The notes beneath the pieces are model-generated. The model was not told where the DNA came from. It saw only the letters and a list, made by a program, of their open reading frames with translations, and made no database searches. The position numbers were made by a program, and so were the translations under genes. 43,595 bases of DNA from Phycisphaerales bacterium (lineage in GTDB: Bacteria > Planctomycetota > Phycisphaerae > Phycisphaerales > UBA1924): NCBI GenBank assembly GCA_019750095.1, contig JAIEOW010000073.1, positions 1 through 43,595 of the forward strand, written 5' to 3'. Below, piece by piece: positions 28,789 through 36,467 of the stretch; positions within the stretch are counted from its first letter, which is position 1, and the number at the start of each line of letters is the position of its first letter.

Positions 28789-30276
28789 CTAGGAAGTCGG
28801 CCCGGGGCTTTGTCGCAGCGGCTCGCCAGCGACGCTCGCAGGGCCGCCGCCCGGCGAGGTCAACTCCGCATCGACGGGCTTCAGCGGGCCAAGATCTCGC
28901 AGTGCGGGAAACAGCTTGCTGATAAGCAGCACAACGCCGATCGCACCGCATCCGCCCAGAATCACCGATCCGATCACGCCGACCGACCGCACCGAATCCG
29001 CGGCAACCCCGCGCAGCGTTGCGACGTGCTCGATGATCGCCTGCACACCCGTGGACTGCATTTTGCCGAGCTCGTTGCTGGACTCGATGAACACACTGTT
29101 GACCGCCGACACGCGTCCGCGAAGCGCGTCAGGGGTGCGCATCGGCACAAGCTGGTGACGGATCACCACGCTCACATTGTCCAGCATTCCTCCGACAAAC
29201 AGCATCGAGAGCGAGAGCCAGAGGTTTCGCGAGAGCCCGAACGCGATCGTCGCCAGTCCGAAGCCCGCGACCGACCACAACAGCGTGCGCCCCGTCCGGC
29301 GGAACGGCGGGCGATGAGAGAGCCACACGCCCATGACCACCGCTCCCGCATATGGCGCGGCAACCAGCATGCCGAGTTCGGTCGCCCCAACCTTCAATAC
29401 GTCACTGGCGATCACCGGAAGCAACCCAACCGCCCCGCCGATGAGCACCGCGAGCAAGTCAAGCGCGAGCGCGCCAAGCACCACCTTGTCGCGCCAGACA
29501 AACCGCATGCCGTCGAGCATCCCGACGGCCACGGTGCGCACCGAGACGCCTCCCCTTCCCGTCCGATCGCCGTCCTGAGGCCGCATGAGCATCCCGCTCA
29601 CCGCGAATGTAAAGCACGAAATCACGGCGAGCAGATACACCGGCGTCGCCGCGCTCGTGCCGCCGAGCGACGGGAGCCAGCGCGGTGCGTTCTCGATGAT
29701 GATCCCGCCAAGTATCGGCCCAAGCATCGCCGAAAGATGGAAGACACTGCTATTCCACGTGACCGCGTTCTCAAAGACGCCCTTGGGAACCAGCAGCGGC
29801 AGCAAGCTCGATCGCACCGGCCCATTGAAGACCCGTGCACACCCGCTGAGCACCACGAGCACGTACAGCAAGCTCGTCGGCGCCTTGCTCCAGCATGCCC
29901 AGGCGATCCCCAGCGAGACGATGCCGAAGGCGACCTGCGTCAGCACGAGCACCCGCTTGCGGCTCACCATGTCGATGATCTGCCCCGCAGGCAGCGCGAG
30001 GATCAATACCGGCAACACGCGGCAGAGCCCGACATACCCGAGCGACAGCGGATCGCGCGTGCGTTCATACACCTCCCACGCCAGGGCCATCGCCTGCATC
30101 TGCAGGCCCATCGACGCGGGCAGCCATCCTCCGGCAAACAGCAAATAGTTCCGCTCGCGCAGCGCGGCATACGCGTCGTGACGCGCCGTTTCCTCCACAC
30201 GCGATGTCGGCGACGTTGACAAGCGGCACAACAATACCGCGCCGTTGGGCCATGGCCTTCCGCCAACGTGCGACAT
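28789..30276 (-). CDS. Major facilitator superfamily transporter (EntS-like exporter group)
   Basis: 495-residue membrane protein with about twelve hydrophobic segments. LRERNYLLFAGGWLPASMG opens the first membrane helix, as in the MFS_3 (EntS/antibiotic efflux-like) group. The loop DMVSRKRVLVLTQ matches the conserved cytoplasmic D(R)xxRR motif between helices 2 and 3. Further features are NGPVRSSLLPLLVP and NSSVFHLSAMLGPILGG. The C-terminal half has SDVLKVGATELGMLVA and a loop RMRTPDALRGRVSAVNSVF-like stretch (PMRTPDALRGRVSAVN) seen in this group. Likely an exporter of a small molecule; the substrate is unknown. The ATG at 30276 gives about 40 extra N-terminal residues, and a GTG at 30198 would also fit. 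The unknown 336-residue protein follows closely. Confidence 0.88.
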   Translation of the reverse strand: MSHVGGRPWPNGAVLLCRLSTSPTSRVEETARHDAYAALRERNYLLFAGGWLPASMGLQMQAMALAWEVYERTRDPLSLGYVGLCRVLPVLILALPAGQIIDMVSRKRVLVLTQVAFGIVSLGIAWACWSKAPTSLLYVLVVLSGCARVFNGPVRSSLLPLLVPKGVFENAVTWNSSVFHLSAMLGPILGGIIIENAPRWLPSLGGTSAATPVYLLAVISCFTFAVSGMLMRPQDGDRTGRGGVSVRTVAVGMLDGMRFVWRDKVVLGALALDLLAVLIGGAVGLLPVIASDVLKVGATELGMLVAAPYAGAVVMGVWLSHRPPFRRTGRTLLWSVAGFGLATIAFGLSRNLWLSLSMLFVGGMLDNVSVVIRHQLVPMRTPDALRGRVSAVNSVFIESSNELGKMQSTGVQAIIEHVATLRGVAADSVRSVGVIGSVILGGCGAIGVVLLISKLFPALRDLGPLKPVDAELTSPGGGPASVAGEPLRQSPGPTS

Positions 30277-30324
30277 CAGGAATTCTGGTACTCGTGACGG
30301 AAGATCGTCGCTCGTGCGTCCTGA

Positions 30325-30744
30325 TCAGGTCCGGGGCGCGAGCGCCGTCACCCACGCGTGTACCGAGTCGGTCTCCGGGAGCGTGGCCAGATCCACGACG
30401 GTGCGATACAGCCCGTCGCCGTCGTATTCGCTGCGCTGCACAACCCCATAGAGCGCCACCGGACGATCGTCCACGAGATGCACCGCGATCATCAGCTCGC
30501 GCCCGTCATAGCACATGCGGCGCGATCGGAATGTCAGTTGCGATCGGCTGAGCTCCGTCGCCCGCCCCGCCCAAGTGGCCCCGGGGCGTCCACGCTCATC
30601 AAGCTCCGCGAGATCAAGTTCCGCCTTGAACGCGAACGATCCCTTGCCAGCGGTCCGCGCCGCGGGTGTGGTGCTTCCCTCGCCGCGCTGATCTGCGCCG
30701 CGTCGGGTCGATCCATCTCCAGACACGTACAGCCCCATGCACAC
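30325..30744 (-). CDS. Possible PilZ-like domain protein
   Basis: 139 residues. A disordered Gly/Ser/Arg-rich lead (1-35) is followed by a small beta-barrel-like domain with ATELSRSQLTFRSRRM, LMIAVHL, VALYGVVQRSEYDGDGLYRTVVDL. The order (strand, short turn, two hydrophobic strands, G.V.R and a final V.L strand) recalls PilZ, the cyclic-di-GMP-binding domain. The usual D/NxSxxG motif is here ELSRSQL and no clear RxxxR precedes it, so c-di-GMP binding is doubtful. Treat as a PilZ-like fold guess. It lies 48 bases upstream of the MFS gene on the same strand and is divergent from the glycosyltransferase gene. The start may also be the ATG at 30738. Confidence 0.5.
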   Translation of the reverse strand: MCMGLYVSGDGSTRRGADQRGEGSTTPAARTAGKGSFAFKAELDLAELDERGRPGATWAGRATELSRSQLTFRSRRMCYDGRELMIAVHLVDDRPVALYGVVQRSEYDGDGLYRTVVDLATLPETDSVHAWVTALAPRT

Positions 30745-30889
30745 TCCTGGCCGACCATCGGCTGGATATGTCCATCGGCTTCTGTATCCCGCACCTTGTG
30801 CCCGGGAAGATTCTCGGACCCCGCCCGAGCCTGCTCATTCGGGCAATCACTACCATCGTTCAGAACCCCGTGAGTCTCCTGATCTAGCG

Positions 30890-31765
30890 ATGCCGCAGCA
30901 GCACGTCATTCTCTGCACACACACTCCGCTGCACCTTCGGCGGTGCCTGCTCGGTTTCGTCGCCCAGACCAGACGAGCGGATTCGATCACGCTCTCGTGC
31001 GACGTTGAAAACACAGAGATCATCCGAGTCGTTGAGGAAGTCGCTCGCGAGGCGTCGCTTCCCATCCGCGTCGTGCAGCGGCCCCACACGGGTAAGGCCC
31101 GTTGCAGCCAGGTCCGGAACAACGCCGTGCGTGATCTGTTGACTCGCATCCGTCCCGACCCCGGCGCCCGGTTGATCTTCCTCGATGGCGACACCGTGCC
31201 CTCTCCAGACATGGTCGCTCGGCACGAATCCCTTGGCGGATCACGCGGCTTGATCTCCACGTTCCGCGTGAATCTCACCGAGGAACAGACCGAACGCTTC
31301 AGTGACGCCGATCTGCTCGCAGGACGCCCGCCCGTCGAGCTCCTTTCTGCCCAATGCGATGAACTCAAGCAACGCCACAAGAGATATCGCCGCCAGCTCT
31401 TCTGGCGCACCCTCGGCATGGGCAAGTCGCACAAACCACGGCTCATCGGTGGCCACTTCTCCGTGCCGCTTGACGCATATGTCGCCGTCAACGGCTGCGA
31501 CGAGGCCTACGAGGGCTATGGCCAGGAAGACGATGATCTCGCCCGTCGTCTTCACGCGGCGGGCTGGCCAAGCATCGTCGCCGTGCGCGAGATCGTGGTC
31601 TATCACCTCTTTCACCCGACCCGCGCACCTCAAGCCTGGGATTCTGCGCCCGGCGTTGCACGCTTTCGGGCACCCGCACCCACGCGGGCCGAGCTCGGGC
31701 TTGATCGCCCAGCCCCACAGGGTCCGATGACCATCATCAATTGCCCGAGTACACCCCCCGCATGA
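30890..31765 (+). CDS. Family 2 glycosyltransferase (galactosyltransferase-type C-terminal segment)
   Basis: 291 residues with a GT-A fold. VILCTHTPLHLRRCLLGF opens the nucleotide-binding half, RLIFLDGDTVPSPDMV contains the metal-binding DGD, and GGHFSVPLDAYVAVNGCDEAYEGYGQEDDDLARRL is the segment shared with galactosyltransferases (shown in part: ..NGCDEAYEGYGQED..), with the acceptor-binding ED pair. HLFHP near the end is the third metal-binding region. It transfers a sugar from a nucleotide-sugar to an unknown acceptor, probably in surface glycan synthesis. No membrane segment is seen. The ATG at 30890 is chosen because the upstream frame is not protein-like. Its stop overlaps the next gene by four bases (ATGA). 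Confidence 0.85.
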   Translation: MPQQHVILCTHTPLHLRRCLLGFVAQTRRADSITLSCDVENTEIIRVVEEVAREASLPIRVVQRPHTGKARCSQVRNNAVRDLLTRIRPDPGARLIFLDGDTVPSPDMVARHESLGGSRGLISTFRVNLTEEQTERFSDADLLAGRPPVELLSAQCDELKQRHKRYRRQLFWRTLGMGKSHKPRLIGGHFSVPLDAYVAVNGCDEAYEGYGQEDDDLARRLHAAGWPSIVAVREIVVYHLFHPTRAPQAWDSAPGVARFRAPAPTRAELGLDRPAPQGPMTIINCPSTPPA

Positions 31766-32391
31766 GCACCCCAGCGTCATCGCTCCGAGACACCGCCACC
31801 CGACTGCGTTCGATCGCCCTCGGCGTGATCCCGCCCGCGCTGCTTCGCGGCGACGCCGACGCAATCACAGCGTTTCGCGACGAGATGGGCAATCGGCTCG
31901 CGGTGGATGACGCACTGCTGGCAAGCGCGCTTGGCCGATCGCATCCGATACGCCACGTTGCCGCCACGTCTGGCGATCTTTCCATCTGGTCCGCGGCACT
32001 CCGCGATCCTCCGGCCCAGCCCGAACTCGCCGCCGGAAATAGTGCCCCCCTGCTGGTGCATCCACCCGACGCGACCATCGAGGTGTGGACCGAGTCCGAA
32101 CTGTCTGCCCTGCATGCGCTCTGGAAACTCGCTCGACGCCGCGACGATGCCTCGCTGCGCGCCCGCTGCATCGCCGCCGCGATCTGGCACGCCGAGAACA
32201 TCCAGCCAGACAACGCCACCAACCATCCCTGGGCCACCCACGTCTTCTACGCGGCAAGCGCGGCAACCAATCGCTGGGAACTCCAACACCACGCAGACTC
32301 GCTCGTGCACAACGCACTCGTCGGCGGACGGGTCCGTCTCCGCTCAGCCATCATTTTGCTCGACTCAGCGAACGAACTCGACGCGATTTGA
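31762..32391 (+). CDS. Unknown protein coupled to the glycosyltransferase
   Basis: 209 residues, not recognised. The ATG overlaps the stop codon of the glycosyltransferase (ATGA), giving translational coupling and supporting a shared job. The sequence is soluble and mostly helical. Ala-, Leu- and His-containing helices are visible (ESELSALHALWKLARRRDD, RCIAAAIWHAEN, NHPWATHVFY, LQHHADSLVHNALV). The repeated helix pairs look like a small alpha-alpha solenoid. There is no signal peptide and no membrane helix. An upstream start (TTG 31741) is possible but overlaps the preceding gene more. Confidence 0.65.
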   Translation: MSTPASSLRDTATRLRSIALGVIPPALLRGDADAITAFRDEMGNRLAVDDALLASALGRSHPIRHVAATSGDLSIWSAALRDPPAQPELAAGNSAPLLVHPPDATIEVWTESELSALHALWKLARRRDDASLRARCIAAAIWHAENIQPDNATNHPWATHVFYAASAATNRWELQHHADSLVHNALVGGRVRLRSAIILLDSANELDAI

Positions 32392-32464
32392 GGCGTACCA
32401 GTTCAGGGGCCTAGGCCGTCGTTCGGCCAGAGGCGAAAACCAGACTCCTGTCCAACCGCCTCGC

Positions 32465-32737
32465 CTAAGCCGCCACACGCTCTCGGCCCGCAGTTTCTGG
32501 CTCAAGTTTCGCCACGACCCCCGATTCATCCACCTCAACCGAGCCGCCGTTCTCGCGGGCATGCATGTCGGCCATCCGCTGGGCGTAGATATTGCGTAGC
32601 TCTGCCGTGCGTATCCGCAGGTCATGTAAAGCCGTCTCTCGCCGCAGCCGTTTGGACAAAACGTGCAGAATCGCAACGATTCCGACCCCACATGTGCCGG
32701 CAAGTGCAACCCAGACCTCGGGCGAGAAGTACGCCAT
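32465..32737 (-). CDS. Small single-span membrane protein
   Basis: 90-residue protein. MAYFSPEVWVALAGTCGVG opens a single membrane helix (about 8-25), followed by a positively charged helix SKRLRRETALHDLRIRTAELRNIYAQRM likely to be a short coiled coil (shown in part: LHDLRIRTAELRNIYAQ) and an acidic/polar tail. Positive charges after the helix place the C-terminus in the cytoplasm. The ATG at 32737 is chosen because the longer frame upstream is antisense to the large envelope-protein gene and has no protein character. It is divergent from that gene, with 54 bases between starts. Function unknown. Confidence 0.6.
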   Translation of the reverse strand: MAYFSPEVWVALAGTCGVGIVAILHVLSKRLRRETALHDLRIRTAELRNIYAQRMADMHARENGGSVEVDESGVVAKLEPETAGRERVAA

Positions 32738-32791
32738 ATCGCCATGATCGACCGCCGGAGCAACAGCCTTGAGCGTGTTACACTCCGACCC

Positions 32792-35437
32792 GTGAAACGA
32801 CTCTGCGCCATCATGGTCGGGTTGGCGATCCTCGCGGCGTGGCTCGGCGGGCCGCCCCGCGCGTATGCCCAACCCGTCATTGAGCTCAATAAGCCCGAAG
32901 ACGTCACCGCCCCAGCCGCTCCAACCCGCGCCACGGCCCCCGGTCGAGGAACCGGCGAAGTCCAGCTCAAGGTCCTTTCCTTTGGCCTCGGCAACCGCCC
33001 CCGCGCCGGCGAGTGGACGGGCGTACCCATCGAGGTCACCGATAGCTCCACAAAGGTCCGCAATGTCATGGTCCGCCTGGCCTGTGCCGATCTCGATGGC
33101 GACCTCGCGCTCATGCAACGGGTGATTGTCACCAATCCCGGCACGCCGCAACGCGTCTGGATCTACCTGCGTCTGCCGTTCTCCCGGCTCGACGACTCCA
33201 CCTTTGAGATCACCGCCCACGAAGCCGAAGAAGTCGGCGGTGCGGGCGACACCGTCCGCTATCAGCCCGGTCGCCTGCTCGGAACGACCCGGTATCGCGT
33301 GCCAACGGGCGTGCCGGTCGACACCGCGATCGGCCTCATCGGCGTCGTCGGCAACCGTGCCGCCGGGCTTGAGCAGTACGCCAATCTCCGCGATTCCGGC
33401 ACCGGCAACTACGCGATCACGGGTCATGAGCTCACCGAACTCGTGGGCGGGCTCAGCCCCGCCGCGCTCCCCGATCGCTGGTTCGCCTATTCGTCTCTGC
33501 AAGCGCTGGTCTGGGCTTCAGACCGTGCCGAGGACCAACCGACACAGCTCCGCGACGCCTGGGCCGAGGCCCTGCGCGAGTACGTGCAGCGTGGCGGGCA
33601 CCTGATCGTGATCCTGCCGCAGGTGGGCCAGGTCTGGCTGAACCAGCCCTCCAACCCGCTGTCGGACATCATGCCCGCGGTGCAGGTCACGCGTCGTGAG
33701 GGCGTCGATCTTGGCGGATATCGCTCGCTCCTGACGCGCGATGCCGGCGCAAACATGCCCAAAGACGCCGTCGTTCACACCTTTGCCCCCATCGACGGCA
33801 CCAACTGGACCAGCGACACCCAGCCCATCATGGCCGGGCCCGATGGCCAAGCCGTCGTGGTCCGCAGGCGCGTCGGGCTTGGCATGGTCACGATCATCGG
33901 GATCGATGTCACCAGCGCCAAACTGCAGAACCTCCAGCGGGCCGTGATGCCCGATCAGTTCTGGAATCGCATCCTCGGCAAGCGTCTGCGCGTGCTGACC
34001 ACCACCGAACTCGCCGCGATGCAGCCGCCACGCAAAAAGATGCCCGACGGGAGCGATCCGCCGGAGTATGACCACTCCATCCAGGGCGTTGAGCACATCG
34101 ACCAGCGCATCGCCGGGTTCGTCGCCAACGAAGGCCGCGCGGCCTCGGGTCTGCTCCTGGCCTTCGTCGTCTTTGTTGCGTATTGGCTCGTCGCCGGCCC
34201 CATCGGCTACATCGCTCTCAAGCAACGCAAGCTGAAACAGCACGCCTGGGTCGCCTTTGTTGCCGTGACGGGCGCGTTCACACTCATCGCGTGGGGTGGG
34301 GCCAACATCCTGAAACCTCGGCGTGTGCACGGCCAGCACTTCACCGTCGTTGACAGTGTCTATGGCCAAGCCGTCCAGCGCGCCCGGTCATGGCAAGGCA
34401 TCTTCCTGCCAACATACGGCGAGCAATCCATCTCTGTCGCCACCACGCAGTCCACCGGCGGATCGTGGAAGAATCTCGTCACGCCGTGGGACCCACCGGG
34501 TCAGCGCAACGCCGGCGCGTTCAGCATGTTTCCCGATTCCCGCGGCTACGTCGTCGACGCACGCCAACCCGACACGATCACCGTCCCCGCCCGAGCCACC
34601 ACCAAGCAGGTGCAGATCGAGTGGGCCGGCGGCCTCCCCGCCAACTGGGGCATGATCCGCCCGCTCGCCGACGCGAGCGTGCCCGTGGGCAAGGAGATCC
34701 GCATCGTCGATCGCCCCGGCGGCGGCGGCGGCGAACGCTCATGGTCGATCTCGGGCACGCTCATCCACACGCTCCCGGGTCCGCTGGAAAACGTCCACAT
34801 CGCCGTCGTCCTCGGCCCTGCACCCAAAGTCACTGAACTCCACATCACCAGCGTTCCCTACACCACCGTCTTCACCTCCCTCGGCGGCGGTGGCACATGG
34901 GACCCAAACATCGCGCTTGATCTGGACATGGTGGTCCCCACCCAGATCAATGCACTCCGCGACGACCTTCTGAACAAGCTCGTCCCCGGTGCCGGAGCAC
35001 TCAGCGTCGGCGCAATGGTGCAAGAAACCCGCAGCGCAACCGAGGCCGCGCTCGCCATGACGTTCTTCGACATGCTCAAACCGCCGGACCAGATGAACAC
35101 CACACCCGGCGGGCGCGGACGCGTGATCATGCGCCGCGAGGCGACGCACGGGCTGGACCTCTCACGCTGGCTCACCCAGCCGTGCGTCATCGTCTATGGC
35201 GAGATTGGCGCGACCGAGCCCGCCGAGTGCCCGATCCCGGTGCGCGTGGATGATCTCTCTGGCGACGAAGTCCGCACCCGCATGAAGGGCCGCACCGTCG
35301 TGCGATGGGTCTATCCGCTGGAACCACGCCCGATGCTGCCCGGCGCACTCCGCCCGGTGCGCGAGAACCCCGCTGACGCACCCCTGCCAGCCGAAGGCGG
35401 CGCCGGCCCGGGCGGCACAGGAAACTCAAACCCTTGA
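32792..35437 (+). CDS. Large exported membrane protein with GATase-like domain
   Basis: 881 residues, no named function. A signal peptide (1-26, ending PRAYA) is followed by beta-rich extracytoplasmic sequence (30-215) and a Rossmann-like segment with SSLQALVWASD and YVQRGGHLIVILPQVG (about 230-300). The latter resembles the glutamine-amidotransferase-like domain that planctomycete membrane proteins of the DUF4350/GldG type place before membrane helices. Two membrane helices (about 450-475 and 485-508) separate it from a second beta-rich domain (about 510-860). The tail is Pro/Gly-rich. The GTG at 32792 is chosen because it sits exactly at the signal peptide. An ATG at 32746 is the alternative. 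The ABC ATPase gene begins 55 bases after the stop, so a joint envelope role is likely. Confidence 0.7.
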   Translation: MKRLCAIMVGLAILAAWLGGPPRAYAQPVIELNKPEDVTAPAAPTRATAPGRGTGEVQLKVLSFGLGNRPRAGEWTGVPIEVTDSSTKVRNVMVRLACADLDGDLALMQRVIVTNPGTPQRVWIYLRLPFSRLDDSTFEITAHEAEEVGGAGDTVRYQPGRLLGTTRYRVPTGVPVDTAIGLIGVVGNRAAGLEQYANLRDSGTGNYAITGHELTELVGGLSPAALPDRWFAYSSLQALVWASDRAEDQPTQLRDAWAEALREYVQRGGHLIVILPQVGQVWLNQPSNPLSDIMPAVQVTRREGVDLGGYRSLLTRDAGANMPKDAVVHTFAPIDGTNWTSDTQPIMAGPDGQAVVVRRRVGLGMVTIIGIDVTSAKLQNLQRAVMPDQFWNRILGKRLRVLTTTELAAMQPPRKKMPDGSDPPEYDHSIQGVEHIDQRIAGFVANEGRAASGLLLAFVVFVAYWLVAGPIGYIALKQRKLKQHAWVAFVAVTGAFTLIAWGGANILKPRRVHGQHFTVVDSVYGQAVQRARSWQGIFLPTYGEQSISVATTQSTGGSWKNLVTPWDPPGQRNAGAFSMFPDSRGYVVDARQPDTITVPARATTKQVQIEWAGGLPANWGMIRPLADASVPVGKEIRIVDRPGGGGGERSWSISGTLIHTLPGPLENVHIAVVLGPAPKVTELHITSVPYTTVFTSLGGGGTWDPNIALDLDMVVPTQINALRDDLLNKLVPGAGALSVGAMVQETRSATEAALAMTFFDMLKPPDQMNTTPGGRGRVIMRREATHGLDLSRWLTQPCVIVYGEIGATEPAECPIPVRVDDLSGDEVRTRMKGRTVVRWVYPLEPRPMLPGALRPVRENPADAPLPAEGGAGPGGTGNSNP

Positions 35438-35492
35438 TCACCCGATCGACCGCAACCCCGAATCTCCCCCGCAAAGCTCCGGAGCGTTTCAC

Positions 35493-36464
35493 GTGCCGAT
35501 GATCGAGACGATCAACCTGACCAAGCGCTACGCCGACCTCGTCGCGCTCGACGCGCTCAACCTCTCAATCGAGGCCGGCGACTGCTTCGGCTTCATCGGG
35601 CCCAACGGCGCGGGCAAGAGCACCACGATCAAGATCCTCGCCACACTCCTGAAACCCTCCAGCGGCCAGGCGATGGTCGACGGGCTCACCGTCGGCTATC
35701 AGAACCGCCAGATCCGCCCCATCATCGGCTACGTCCCCGACTTTATGGGCGCATATGAGGACATGGTCGTCACCGAGTATCTCGAGTTCTTCGCCGCCTG
35801 CTACAACATCAACGGCATGCAGCGCAAGAAGGTCGTCGGCGACGTCCTCGATCTCACCGACCTGAACTACAAGGCCACGGCCGAGGTCAACTCGCTCAGC
35901 CGCGGCATGCAGCAACGCCTCTCCATCGCCCGCGTGCTGCTGCACGATCCCAAGGTGCTGCTCATGGACGAGCCCGCGTCGGGGCTCGACCCCCGCGCCC
36001 GCATCGAGATCCGCGAACTGCTCAAAGAGCTCAAGCGGATGGGCAAGACCATCATCATCTCCAGCCACATCCTGCCCGAACTCGCCGACTTCTGCAACAC
36101 CGTCGGCATCATCGAACGCGGCAAGCTGCTCTTCAGCGGCAGCGTCCCCGAGGCAATGCGCCGCGCCAAACTCGGCAACGTCATCCACGTCGCCGTCGCC
36201 GACCGCACCCAGCAGGCCGCCCAGCTCCTGACCAAGCTCGTCGGCGTGACCAAGGTGAGCATCTCCGACTCTCCACCTGGCGTAAAGCCGAGCGCGGGCG
36301 ACGGGCGGGTGATCAACATCAGCTTCGACGCCGACAGCAAGACCGATGTGAGCGACGTGCCAAACGTGCTCGTCAACCAGGGCTTCCGAATCGTGATGTT
36401 CACCGAAGAAGCGATCAACCTGGAGACGGCGTTCATGCGGCTGACCAAGGGTGCGGTGCAGTAA
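35493..36464 (+). CDS. ABC transporter ATP-binding protein (ABC-2 exporter type)
   Basis: 323-residue ATPase. Walker A is GPNGAGKS (36-43), the signature loop is LSRGMQQRL, and Walker B reads VLLMDEPASGLDP, followed by the switch histidine in IISSHILPEL. The C-terminal 90 residues are the extra domain seen in ABC-2 type exporters. The GTG at 35493 has GGAG eight bases upstream and is preferred over the ATG at 35499. No permease gene adjoins: the downstream gene is convergent ubiD, and the upstream gene is the 881-residue membrane protein with only two helices. It may therefore pair with that protein or with a permease elsewhere. It is not a close duplicate of the second ATPase at 40400. Confidence 0.9.
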   Translation: MPMIETINLTKRYADLVALDALNLSIEAGDCFGFIGPNGAGKSTTIKILATLLKPSSGQAMVDGLTVGYQNRQIRPIIGYVPDFMGAYEDMVVTEYLEFFAACYNINGMQRKKVVGDVLDLTDLNYKATAEVNSLSRGMQQRLSIARVLLHDPKVLLMDEPASGLDPRARIEIRELLKELKRMGKTIIISSHILPELADFCNTVGIIERGKLLFSGSVPEAMRRAKLGNVIHVAVADRTQQAAQLLTKLVGVTKVSISDSPPGVKPSAGDGRVINISFDADSKTDVSDVPNVLVNQGFRIVMFTEEAINLETAFMRLTKGAVQ

Positions 36465-36467
36465 GTC

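Noticed and set aside
27985..30219. 744-codon plus-strand open frame opposite the unknown protein and the MFS gene
   Set aside because: It spans two well-supported minus-strand genes, is very rich in Arg, His and Pro, and has no domain or signal.
32738..33502. N-terminal extension of the small membrane protein on the minus strand
   Set aside because: It runs antisense to the signal peptide and first domain of the 881-residue protein and lacks protein character.
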